A stretch of 64,000 bases of DNA from Paenibacillus sp. FSL R5-0345 (lineage in GTDB: Bacteria; Bacillota; Bacilli; Paenibacillales; Paenibacillaceae): NCBI RefSeq assembly GCF_000758585.1, contig NZ_CP009281.1, positions 6,386,001 to 6,450,000 on the forward strand. Reading direction: 5' to 3'. The position numbers and the translations under genes are program-made. Positions 55,291-62,865 of this stretch are shown here, piece after piece. Within the stretch, counting starts at the first letter, position 1. Each line of letters opens with the position of its first letter. The notes under the pieces are model-generated. The model was given only the letters and a program-made list of their open reading frames with translations. It had not been told where the DNA came from and did not search any database.

Positions 55291-56058
55291 TCAAGGACAA
55301 ACCTCTTCCTCAGCGGCAGGTGCGGGTGCTTGAGCCGGTTCCGCTGGCGCTGGCGCACTGACGGTGGATGATGGTGCATTAGTAGAAGTCTTTGGCTGAG
55401 CTACCTCAGCCACTGGAGCGGCCGTCGCTTTAACCACCTCAGTTGTAGAGAAGGTAATGGATTTCGATTTCGAAGGTGCTTCCGTTGCCGTTACCGCAGG
55501 AGCCGAAGTTGCCTTTGGCTGAGCAGATACAACAGGAGCAGACGTTGGTTGAGCCGCTTTGGCGGTTACGATTGCTTTGGGAGCCGTCGTAGGCGCAGCG
55601 GTTGGAGCCGGTGTTGCTGTCTGGGTTTGTGTTTTGACAGTAGCAGCAACCGTGGTTGTAGTTGTTGCAGCCTTAGCGGTGTCCGCCGCTGGAGCTGCGG
55701 TCGCCTTAGGTGCAGCTTCACCCACTACAGGAGCAGCTGAGGCAACGGTCTTAGTCTTTGAATCTACTGTGGCATCTGGAGCAGCAGTCGCTTCTGCCGA
55801 GACAGTCTCCACTGCTGGAGCTGAAGATTCCGGCTGAACCGTTTCTACAACTGGTGCCGATGTGGCTTCTGCTTGAACAACGACTGCGGCCGCTGCAGTA
55901 GCTACAGGTGCAGCCGCTGCAGAAACGGATACTGCTGTATTACTGCTTGCTTCAATAGATGCTGCCTCTGCTGTCTTTTTATTAGCGGATACTGCGGCAT
56001 ACGTCAGTGCGGAGAAGACGACAGTAGCAGCAACCAAAGATATCGTAAGCTTTTTCAT
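55291..56058 (-). CDS. Secreted Ala/Thr/Pro-rich low-complexity protein
   Basis: 255 residues from the ATG at 56058 (AAAGGA upstream). A signal peptide is clear (KKLTISLVAATVVFSALTYA), then the rest is built of Ala, Thr, Val, Pro, Ser and Lys in repeats such as AAPVxxxAxPKATAAP and ATAAPTAAP, ending acidic with EEEVCP, where the lone Cys is two residues from the end. It has no recognised domain and is probably a disordered wall or extracellular protein. The open frame continues 29 codons upstream, but that part overlaps another small frame and has no site. It follows a regulated leader. Confidence 0.75.
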   Translation of the reverse strand: MKKLTISLVAATVVFSALTYAAVSANKKTAEAASIEASSNTAVSVSAAAAPVATAAAAVVVQAEATSAPVVETVQPESSAPAVETVSAEATAAPDATVDSKTKTVASAAPVVGEAAPKATAAPAADTAKAATTTTTVAATVKTQTQTATPAPTAAPTTAPKAIVTAKAAQPTSAPVVSAQPKATSAPAVTATEAPSKSKSITFSTTEVVKATAAPVAEVAQPKTSTNAPSSTVSAPAPAEPAQAPAPAAEEEVCP

Positions 56059-56074
56059 ATGTGTATCATCCTTT

Positions 56075-56161
56075 TCAATTAAAATAAGACCCAACACGGC
56101 ACGTATTACGTACCTGTTGAATCTCTGGCTGTCCAGTAGATCCATGCTTCTTAACTACCAT
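56075..56161 (-). CDS. Possible 28-residue leader peptide
   Basis: A short frame ending 16 bases before the secreted-protein start. ATG at 56161 has AAGG 7 bases upstream and AGGAG further off. The product begins MVVKKHGSTGQPEIQQV and ends VGSYFN. Its DNA contains one copy of the duplicated 25-mer; the mismatches between the copies fall at third codon positions in this frame (TCT/TCG, CCA/CCG), which hints at coding, but two sites are too few to prove it. Confidence 0.4.
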   Translation of the reverse strand: MVVKKHGSTGQPEIQQVRNTCRVGSYFN

Positions 56162-56265
56162 TGTTGTACCTTAACCCCTTATTTCTCCTTTCTCTAAAAT
56201 AAAAAAGAGACTCAACGAGACGCCTAACTAAGCGTCTTTCGTTGAATCTCCGGCTGTCCAGTCGA
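56116..56265. repeat. Duplicated 25-mer, 125 bases apart
   Basis: Copies at 56116-56140 and 56241-56265 match at 23 of 25 positions. Read on plus they begin GTTGAATCT and continue GGCTGTCCAGT. The first copy lies in the possible leader peptide, the second forms part of the upstream terminator stem. Confidence 0.85.
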
Positions 56266-56321
56266 TTCCAATTGGTCTAACGATTAAGTTCCATATTATT
56301 CATGCAAGAGTCCCTTGTCAA
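56201..56321 (-). promoter_or_regulatory. Promoter and terminator-bearing leader of the secreted-protein gene
   Basis: On the minus strand TTGACA (56321-56316) and TAATAT (56298-56293) are 17 bases apart. About 40 bases on, GATTCAACGA..GACGC pairs with GCGTC..CGTTGAGTC (56248-56209) and is followed by TTTTTT (56206-56201). The terminator lies between promoter and gene, which implies attenuation or a small RNA ending here. Confidence 0.7.
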
Positions 56322-56463
56322 TCAATTTTTATTTTTCATATGGTTTTTGTCGGGATTGATTATTTTTAACATATTATTACATTGACTTTACTATAAATTC
56401 TATATAGATTGATCTCAATAGGATTAATCATATTAAAAAACTAGGTTTAAGGGGGTATTGGTA

Positions 56464-57828
56464 GTGAACATAGATAACAACTTGTTATCCGCCATCGAAA
56501 CGAACTGGTATGGATTTGTAGCTTCCATATTTGTTTTTGCAATTTTGTTTCTACTGGCACGTAAACGCATTGGATTTGGTACTCGCGTACTCATCGGACT
56601 TGGCATCGGACTAATTGCCGGAATATTCTTTCAATACTTCGATTTAGAGACCAAAGCCATCAGCACATTCGGCAGCATTTATGTCAGCTTGATTCGCATG
56701 CTCGTCATTCCTTTAGTATTTGTACTCGTATTGAACAGTATTTCTTCCTTAACCAATCTGGAGTATTTGCGTAAAATAGGAATCAAAACCTTCGCCTGGT
56801 TCCTCGGAACGACGGGTATCGCTTCTATTATTGGCCTATCTGTTGCATTACTGTTCAATCCTGGTCAAGGGATACAACAGGACGTACCTGCAGATTTCGC
56901 CGCTCGGGAAATCCCGACCTTCTCACAGGTTATTCTGGACCTTGTGCCATCCAACCCTGTGAATGAAGCAGCTACAGGTAAGGTTGTGCCTCTGCTCATT
57001 TTCGCTATCTTCCTAGCAGTAGCTATAATCAAGATTGGCTCCAAGAAACCGGAAGCCGTTAAACCTGTACGTGATCTTATTGAATCCCTGACACTGATAC
57101 TGCATCAGGTCGTTAAATTCATTATTCGCTTGACGCCTTACGGTGTCTTCGCACTGATTGCAGGAATTACCGCACGTTATGGCTGGGAAACGTTGCAGGA
57201 GCTGGGCAGTGTAATTATTACCTCATATGTCGCAATGATTATACATTTTGTTCTTATCTTTGGCGGGTTGGTTCTATTAGTAGCGAAGGTGAATCCAATT
57301 CGTTTCTTCCGCAAAATCTATCCAACCATTACCGTTGCCTTCACGACTAGAAGCAGCTACGCAACTCTTCCTGTCAATCTTGAAGTCATTACGAAGCGCC
57401 TTCATGTCTCCCCGCGGATCGCGAGCTTTATTGCGCCGTTAGGAGCATCGGTCAACTTCAATGCGTGCGGTGGCATTTGGCCGGCGATTGTGGCTGTGTT
57501 TACCGCCCAAGTATTCGGTATTGATCTGAACTGGACTGACTACATTACGCTGGTCTTAGTAAGTATTATCTCTTCTATTGGTGTAGCTGGCGTACCTGGA
57601 CCAGCCGTAATCTCCACTACGGTAGTCTTAACCGCTCTTGGTCTGCCGCTTGAAGGAATCGCTATCGTTGCAGGTGTAGAAGCGCTCATCGATATGGGTC
57701 GTACCGCTGTAAATGCAACAGGAACAGCTGTAACCGCGCTGTTGGTCGCGAATTCAGAAGGTGAATTCGACCGCGAAGCCTTTAATAGCAATAATGACGA
57801 AGATGATATTCTCTTGAGCACAGTTTAA
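56464..57828 (+). CDS. Dicarboxylate/amino acid:cation symporter (DAACS family), TcyP-like
   Basis: 454 residues from a GTG at 56464 (AGGGGG at 8 bases). Multiple helices and re-entrant loops of the glutamate-transporter fold are visible: AFTTRSSYATLPVNLEV (HP1) and FNACGGIWPAIVAVF (TM7). The usual NMDGT motif of glutamate/aspartate carriers is replaced by NACGG, as in the sulfur-amino-acid branch (TcyP/YdjN). It therefore probably imports cystine or a related amino acid with sodium or protons, but that rests on one motif. A repeat element and a terminator follow. Confidence 0.8.
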   Translation: MNIDNNLLSAIETNWYGFVASIFVFAILFLLARKRIGFGTRVLIGLGIGLIAGIFFQYFDLETKAISTFGSIYVSLIRMLVIPLVFVLVLNSISSLTNLEYLRKIGIKTFAWFLGTTGIASIIGLSVALLFNPGQGIQQDVPADFAAREIPTFSQVILDLVPSNPVNEAATGKVVPLLIFAIFLAVAIIKIGSKKPEAVKPVRDLIESLTLILHQVVKFIIRLTPYGVFALIAGITARYGWETLQELGSVIITSYVAMIIHFVLIFGGLVLLVAKVNPIRFFRKIYPTITVAFTTRSSYATLPVNLEVITKRLHVSPRIASFIAPLGASVNFNACGGIWPAIVAVFTAQVFGIDLNWTDYITLVLVSIISSIGVAGVPGPAVISTTVVLTALGLPLEGIAIVAGVEALIDMGRTAVNATGTAVTALLVANSEGEFDREAFNSNNDEDDILLSTV

Positions 57829-57848
57829 AATCCGAACATGCAAACAAA

Positions 57849-57899
57849 AACGCCTTCGGCGTCCCTAAAGGACGGTAAGCGTTTATGCGAGAAATATAA
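57849..57899 (+). repeat. Dispersed 50-base repeat, copy A
   Basis: Begins AACGCCTTCGGCGTCC and contains AGGACGGTAAGCGTTTATG, then GCGAGAAATATAA. It matches copy B at 63307 except for a four/five-base internal segment and one base near the end. The CGCC/GGCG and TCC/GGA arms suggest a folded element. Confidence 0.88.
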
Positions 57900-57945
57900 A
57901 AAACCTTCGACTATCTGCTTATAGCAGAAAGCCGGAGGTTTTTTC
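57898..57945. terminator. Bidirectional terminator after the symporter gene
   Basis: AAAACCTTCGaCT..TCTGC pairs with GCAGA..AGcCGgAGGTTTT around TTATA, with A and T tracts on the two sides. Confidence 0.85.
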
Positions 57946-57971
57946 GCGTACATCTATATTAGATTCAGCTG

Positions 57972-58967
57972 TTACAGCATACTAATTCTTTGCCGTTGTT
58001 TTGCTGAAGCAAGGCAGGTTTCAACCAGCCGCATACTTAGCACCGGATCCTCCGGTGCAATGAGTCTCTTACCTGTGAACACAGCGGCTGCAAAATCATC
58101 CACCTGCCGAATGTAAGGATTAGCCCCTGTGGCATCGACCCGTCTCACCTCATCGCCAGTGTACACAAAGAATTCCGCATCCTCGTCTCTAGCGTTGAAA
58201 GGCATAGGCACCTCTATTCGCCCCTCAGTCCCAAGAATCTCCAAGAGCTGACGGTTATATGCCCACATTCCGCAATCAAAGATCAAGCTTAAACCATTTG
58301 GAAACTCTACCAGCCCTGAAGCCATCATATCTACATTATCATGCTCAGGGGAGAACTTCGCATGCACGGTCACAGCTTCCGGCTCCGTCCCAAACAACAG
58401 TCGCGCCGCGCTTAACGGATAACAACCAACATCATAAAGCGAGCCGCCACCCCAAGCCGATTTAAAACGAATATTTGAAGTGTCTGTAGCATCATTGTAA
58501 GTAAATGTACCTCGAATCGAGCGTAATTCTCCGATTTCACCGCTAGCGATAATATCCTGGAGTTCAGCAATCCGTGGATGATGCCGATACATGTACGCTT
58601 CTGCTAAGTGAACGCCTGCATCGTTGCATGCTTTCACCATCTCTGCGGCCTCTGCACTGTTCAGCGCGATCGGTTTCTCACACAACACATGCTTACCCGC
58701 TTCTGCCGCACGGATCACCCATTCTCGATGAAGATGATTAGGGAGCGGAACATACACCGCATCAATTTCTTTATCCGCAAGTAACTCTTCATAACTTCCA
58801 TATGCCTTCTCTATTCCGAACTCTGCGGCTACAGCGCTGCTTTTTTCCAAGCCACGACTTGCTACCGCTGTAATCACTCCTGAATCTGAATTCATGATAG
58901 CTGGCATCACTGAACCTGTCGCAATCTGCGCACAGCCTATGATTCCCCACCGAAGTTTTTGTACCAT
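57972..58967 (-). CDS. Gfo/Idh/MocA family oxidoreductase
   Basis: 331 residues. KLRWGIIGCAQIATGSVMPA forms the NAD(P) fold, EKPIALNSAEAAEM carries the catalytic-site Lys, and YMYRHHPRIAELQ, GGGSLYDVGCYPLSAARLLFG are the usual C-terminal elements, with the YDVG motif. The pattern resembles glucose-fructose-oxidoreductase-like and dihydrodiol-dehydrogenase-like members. It has no sugar operon around it. AGAGGTG lies about 12 bases before the ATG. Confidence 0.9.
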   Translation of the reverse strand: MVQKLRWGIIGCAQIATGSVMPAIMNSDSGVITAVASRGLEKSSAVAAEFGIEKAYGSYEELLADKEIDAVYVPLPNHLHREWVIRAAEAGKHVLCEKPIALNSAEAAEMVKACNDAGVHLAEAYMYRHHPRIAELQDIIASGEIGELRSIRGTFTYNDATDTSNIRFKSAWGGGSLYDVGCYPLSAARLLFGTEPEAVTVHAKFSPEHDNVDMMASGLVEFPNGLSLIFDCGMWAYNRQLLEILGTEGRIEVPMPFNARDEDAEFFVYTGDEVRRVDATGANPYIRQVDDFAAAVFTGKRLIAPEDPVLSMRLVETCLASAKQRQRISML

Positions 58968-59066
58968 GATGGCTACACACCTCTTCCCTTGGATTAGTTA
59001 CTATACTTTAAGACACCTTATCATAGAATGAAACTCATCACTAATAGAAAAGAACTGTTACAACGC

Positions 59067-59115
59067 AAAAAAGCAGCAGCCAAAGGAGCTTAGACTCCGA
59101 TGGATACTGCTTTTT
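59067..59115 (-). terminator. Terminator of the Fur-box prenyltransferase operon
   Basis: On the minus strand AAGCAG..CCA..GGAG pairs with CTCC..TGG..CTGCTT (imperfect), followed by TTTTTTG. It starts about 15 bases after the menA-type stop. Confidence 0.8.
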
Positions 59116-59130
59116 AATTCAGGCGAAAAA

Positions 59131-60084
59131 TTACATTATCTTATTTAACAGCACCGCCGCACCAAGCACAGCAATACGCGCCGCGTTCATCAGCACGAAA
59201 TTTTTGACGGCAAGAATAAAGGTACTCGCCTTCTCCTGCTTCCGTGTGAATACATCGATATTTCGGTGCAGTGGAATCAGTGTAAGTAGAATTGCCAAGA
59301 CAAGAATAGGGTTAATCCCCAAGATCAGCAGCACTACAAGATCCAGATAAGAGACATAGTAGAGATATTTAAACAGCACGAGCGCATTGCGGCGGCCAAT
59401 ATAGACCGGAAGCGTATATCTGCGGTTTTCCACATCTTCATCAATATCACAAATATTATTAGCGAGCATAATCCCTGCAATCCCCAGAATCGCGGGAACA
59501 GAGAACCAGAACAGGTACAGCACTTCCACAATGTTGATATTCAGACTAGCCCAACCGTTCTGAAGCACCAGCGATACCACATGATTATCTGTATGAATAT
59601 AGGCAGAGATAAAAATAATGACAAAGCCCATAAACAAACCTGAGAACAGCTCACCTAATGGCATCCGCGAGATCGGAATCGGCCCGAACGAATAAAGGAT
59701 ACCTATTAAGAACGACAGCCCACCCAGCAAAAAGACCAGCAAACCCGTCTGCGTAACAAGCGCAATCCCACCCCCTGCAGCCAGAACTAGCAAAATAACA
59801 ATCGTCGCCACAACGGTGCTCTCTTTTAGCTTAAAATGTACAATCGCATTATGTGTCTCATAGCCATAGCCGTGGGTTTTGGAAGCTTTTTTGAAATCGT
59901 AATAGTTGTTAATCGCCGTTGTCGCCATATCAAAACTAAGCAAAGAAACGAACATCAACGCAAAACGTAACACATAAAAATCCTCAAACCGATACAGGGC
60001 ATACAGCGTTCCCATTAGAAAGGGAATCATACTGGCTACTTTTGTCGGCAGCTCCACAAATCTTAGAAAGCTTTTAATATTCAC
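59131..60084 (-). CDS. menA: UbiA prenyltransferase, Firmicutes-type MenA
   Basis: 317 residues, about eight to nine membrane helices. Start is GTG at 60084: AAGGG lies 8 bases away and the resulting NIKSFLRFVELPTKVASM matches the N-terminus of the Firmicutes MenA branch. First Asp-rich motif: TTAINNYYDFKKASKTHG; second: NNICDIDEDVENRRYTLPV, both intact. It should attach a polyprenyl chain to 1,4-dihydroxy-2-naphthoate, making demethylmenaquinone. No other men genes are near. It is the third gene of an operon with a Fur box, so it may be a specialised paralog such as the DmkA-like enzymes of the Listeria extracellular-electron-transfer pathway. Confidence 0.85.
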   Translation of the reverse strand: MNIKSFLRFVELPTKVASMIPFLMGTLYALYRFEDFYVLRFALMFVSLLSFDMATTAINNYYDFKKASKTHGYGYETHNAIVHFKLKESTVVATIVILLVLAAGGGIALVTQTGLLVFLLGGLSFLIGILYSFGPIPISRMPLGELFSGLFMGFVIIFISAYIHTDNHVVSLVLQNGWASLNINIVEVLYLFWFSVPAILGIAGIMLANNICDIDEDVENRRYTLPVYIGRRNALVLFKYLYYVSYLDLVVLLILGINPILVLAILLTLIPLHRNIDVFTRKQEKASTFILAVKNFVLMNAARIAVLGAAVLLNKIM

Positions 60085-60122
60085 ACCATACACCCTTATT
60101 TATCAAATGAGCCTGCAAGGTA

Positions 60123-60899
60123 TTACTGTTCAGTCGTTGTGATCTTCACTGGGGACCATTCTGCAATAACCGTTTGTCCATGCACAGACACGCTGCCTTC
60201 AGGACTCAGATCCTTCTCTGTCATAATTCCGAGCGCCACTGTAAAGTTGTTGAATTTGATCGGGATATTTTTCTCACGGCGTACTTCTTTGCCATTCAAA
60301 TAGAATACAGCCTCATCGTTGCCACGGTGGTACGTAATGCGGTAGGTATTAAATTCACGCGGTTTGAAATCCGTATCTTCTTTAAAAATGCAGAAATATT
60401 TCGTGCCTGTGCTCTCTGGTACTTGTACCCCCGGGAACGGCAGAATACCATACACACTAGCATATTTATCATTTCCCGCAAAAAAGTCAAGCGCCGCACC
60501 TGTCGTAAAATCAAGCAGATTCAGCGATACATAACCGTCGTACAAATCTCCAGGTGCTGTTCCTTGTGTACGGCTGCGAATTTGCAGCTCAAAGCTGATC
60601 TCTCCCGCCTCAGGAATTACCACTGGCTCCGCAGAGTAATACATATGCTTAGCATTGTCTAGAATTTGTACTTGATGGTTCTCACGGGATAGTTTTGCGC
60701 GTACATAGAGCGTGTCATTACGAACAATAACTACTGCTTCCGGTTCACGATAAGCCCAGAACGATCCATCAGGCAGTGTAAATCCACCTGTCTTCCAAAC
60801 CTTTCCTTCTTCTAAAATAGAGTGGAAATCTCCGAGAACTATTTGGCTGCCTTTAGCGTTTTGTTCTTCCTTCATTAATTCCTTGTCCTTCTTTTCCAT
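60123..60899 (-). CDS. Predicted beta-jelly-roll protein of unknown function
   Basis: 258 residues, no signal peptide or membrane segment. It is beta-rich with alternating polar/hydrophobic strands, including GFTLPDGSFWAYREPEAVV, ISFELQIRSRTQG and RITYHRGNDEAVFYLNGKEV, a pattern like concanavalin A-type lectin or glucanase folds. I do not recognise a named family and cannot point to catalytic residues. AAGGAG precedes the ATG. It sits between two UbiA prenyltransferases with gaps of 34 and 38 bases, so it should serve the same pathway, perhaps binding a lipid or quinone precursor; that is inference. Confidence 0.75.
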   Translation of the reverse strand: MEKKDKELMKEEQNAKGSQIVLGDFHSILEEGKVWKTGGFTLPDGSFWAYREPEAVVIVRNDTLYVRAKLSRENHQVQILDNAKHMYYSAEPVVIPEAGEISFELQIRSRTQGTAPGDLYDGYVSLNLLDFTTGAALDFFAGNDKYASVYGILPFPGVQVPESTGTKYFCIFKEDTDFKPREFNTYRITYHRGNDEAVFYLNGKEVRREKNIPIKFNNFTVALGIMTEKDLSPEGSVSVHGQTVIAEWSPVKITTTEQ

Positions 60900-60933
60900 G
60901 AAAGCTCACTCCTTCTGTATGTTAACTTTAGTA

Positions 60934-61851
60934 TCAGACTAATCCTTGAATTAGTAATGCTGCTGCCATCACTACTCCGCAACGAACGGAGGCTTTTTGT
61001 GAAGCACCCATGAGCGGGATATAAGCTGGCGAGGCATTATGTGGCTTCAGTCCACGATAAATACGAATCGGCCAGAAGGCTGTAACCAAGGCCAACAGTG
61101 CATAAACTGGAAGTACGCCCATCAGCACACAGATCACAACAGAAGCGTAACCGGTGAAAAGAAGTACACGTGAGAATACAAGTGCCTTTTGTTCCCCCCA
61201 TACTACAACAAGCGTAAGCTTACCCGCCTGCTCGTCTGCTTTCCAGTGTAGGAAATGGTGATTAAACAACAGTAATGTAGTCAAGAATCCAACCGGCAAT
61301 GAAAGAATTACAGGCTTCAGACTAAAATGACCGGTTTGTACGAAAAAGGAACCTAACACAGGCATAATCCCAAAAGCTATAAAGATAGCCATCTCGCTGT
61401 ATCCCTTACCGCGATATCCATAACGCAGTGGCGGGGCTACATAGAAATAAGCAATTAAAGCACCCACAAGCACAAACCAGAGGATGTTCCAACCGCTATA
61501 TATACTTAGAATTCCACCGCAGATTAGGGCAATCGCCAGCATACTCCAGGTCATCCTTGCATAAAAAGACTCCGAGAGGATCCCACCTGTGAGTAGCCCG
61601 GAGTTTGTGCTGATTTCACCAGCGGAATTCTTTGCTTCTGTATCCGTTCCATTGCGGAAATCCCACAGATCATTCACCATATTGGAGAATAGATGCGCAG
61701 AAATCGCCCCTATTAAGGTAAGAATAAATAAAACCGGATGGAAAGTCCCTTCCCATACATATGCCCCAACGGTCCCCAAAACAATCGGGATGAGCATAAC
61801 AGAAAAGCTCCAAAACCGGGTCGCCTTGGTAAATAATGTCCATTTGTTCAC
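60934..61851 (-). CDS. UbiA-family prenyltransferase with modified second motif
   Basis: 305 residues with eight or nine helices. The first Asp motif is intact: NMVNDLWDFRNGTDTEAK. The second is unusual: FNHHFLHWKADEQAGKLT has His in place of the first two Asp of the normal NxxxDxxxD form, keeping only KADEQ. That may change metal binding or acceptor choice. It resembles MenA/UbiA-like proteins but the substrate is unknown. GTG start at 61851 has GGCGG upstream. It is the first gene of the Fur-box operon; the third gene is a normal MenA-like enzyme. Confidence 0.82.
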   Translation of the reverse strand: MNKWTLFTKATRFWSFSVMLIPIVLGTVGAYVWEGTFHPVLFILTLIGAISAHLFSNMVNDLWDFRNGTDTEAKNSAGEISTNSGLLTGGILSESFYARMTWSMLAIALICGGILSIYSGWNILWFVLVGALIAYFYVAPPLRYGYRGKGYSEMAIFIAFGIMPVLGSFFVQTGHFSLKPVILSLPVGFLTTLLLFNHHFLHWKADEQAGKLTLVVVWGEQKALVFSRVLLFTGYASVVICVLMGVLPVYALLALVTAFWPIRIYRGLKPHNASPAYIPLMGASQKASVRCGVVMAAALLIQGLV

Positions 61852-61880
61852 TTCAAGCTTACCGCCTTTTCTTTATGACT

Positions 61881-61940
61881 TGATAATAATTATCACTGAC
61901 TATTATACATCAATTTTCAACAGATTGTGAAGAATATCAC
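61881..61940 (-). promoter_or_regulatory. Promoter with perfect Fur box and a redox-type palindrome
   Basis: TGATAATAATTATCA (61881-61895) is a perfect 7-1-7 Fur box. On the minus strand TATAAT (61907-61902) has TTCACA (61931-61926) 18 bases upstream, and the Fur box covers the start point. TTGTGA-AGAATA-TCAC (61925-61940) overlaps the -35. Iron-Fur would repress the prenyltransferase operon; a second redox regulator could act as well. Confidence 0.85.
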
Positions 61941-62076
61941 TGCATATAATGTCTAATCTTGGCATAGTTTCTCCGTTTGTTTGGCTTAGGAGCCTGATAA
62001 TTGAAGTTGGACCTGACAATAACTTCTTTATTTATCATTAGACCACCATTTTACAACAAAAAATGAGTGTTGTTTT

Positions 62077-62145
62077 ATAGGCAAGCACATACCGATATGA
62101 TATGATAGGCAAGCCTATGAACAGCGCTCTTTGAGTGCTGTTTTT
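62077..62145 (+). promoter_or_regulatory. Palindrome and terminator in the acetate-transporter leader
   Basis: ATAGGCAAGCCTAT (62105-62118) is a 6-2-6 palindrome; ATAGGCAAGC also occurs at 62077-62086. Just after it ACAGCGCTC (62121-62129) pairs with GAGTGCTGT (62133-62141, one G-U) and is followed by TTTTT. The start codon is 43 bases further on. Confidence 0.6.
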
Positions 62146-62187
62146 AAGAGCGTAAAACTATATATAATAATGGAGGCTTTTACTGTC

Positions 62188-62811
62188 ATGTCAGCGCAAT
62201 CCCCTAACACCCAATCTGTCAAAATCGTCACCGCAGACCCTAGCGCCATCGGGCTTTTCGGACTGGCTATTGTCACATTGGTTGCTTCTTCACAGAAGCT
62301 TGAACTTACAACAGGACTTAGCTACGTCATTCCTTGGGCTATCTTCCTGGGAGCATTCGCTCAACTATTTGCCGCAATTCAAGATGCTAAGCACAACAAC
62401 ACCTTTGGTATGACCGCTTTTGGCGCCTACGCTTTCTTTTGGTTCGGCATGGCTAGCAGCTGGCTAATCAAGCTCGGCGTATTCGGCCCAACGCTTGCAG
62501 AGGCTGTAGATCCTAAGCAGCTCGGATTTGTATTTCTGGGTTACTTGATCTTCACGATCTTTATGACCATTGGCGCGGTTGAGGCTAATAGAGTTTTGCT
62601 TATCATTTTTGTATTGATAGATTTCCTCTTTCTTGGACTCACTTTTGATTCCTTCGGCATTGCTCCTGAGTTCTTCCATAAGCTTGCTGCTTGTGCCGAA
62701 CTTGGAATTGGTGTCGTGTCCTTATACGGATGTGGCGCTTCTGTGCTAAACGCTCATTTTGGACGCACTTTCTTACCGATCGGAGCTCCGCTAGGTATCT
62801 TCAAGAAATAG
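62188..62811 (+). CDS. AceTr/GPR1-FUN34-YaaH family acetate uptake transporter
   Basis: 207 residues from the ATG at 62188 (GGAGG at 11 bases; earlier ATGs either overlap that site or lack one). Six helices in a compact family, with ADPSAIGLFGLAIVTLV near the start (NPAPLGL-like motif of the family is ADPSAIGLFG), GAFAQLFAAIQDAKHNNTFGMTAFGAYAFFW cut as AIQDAKHNNTFGMTAFGAY, and NAHFGRTFLPIG at the end. It should take up acetate or succinate. It is divergent from the Fur-box prenyltransferase operon and has a terminator in its leader. Confidence 0.88.
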   Translation: MSAQSPNTQSVKIVTADPSAIGLFGLAIVTLVASSQKLELTTGLSYVIPWAIFLGAFAQLFAAIQDAKHNNTFGMTAFGAYAFFWFGMASSWLIKLGVFGPTLAEAVDPKQLGFVFLGYLIFTIFMTIGAVEANRVLLIIFVLIDFLFLGLTFDSFGIAPEFFHKLAACAELGIGVVSLYGCGASVLNAHFGRTFLPIGAPLGIFKK

Positions 62812-62865
62812 TAATTCACCTTTTTTGAACCCTAACTTTTGCAAGCCGAAAGGATGCCTGAGACC

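Noticed and set aside
55549..55837. Val/Ala- and Ser/Cys-rich frames opposite the low-complexity secreted protein
   Set aside because: They are mirror frames of repetitive GC-rich coding DNA without start signals.
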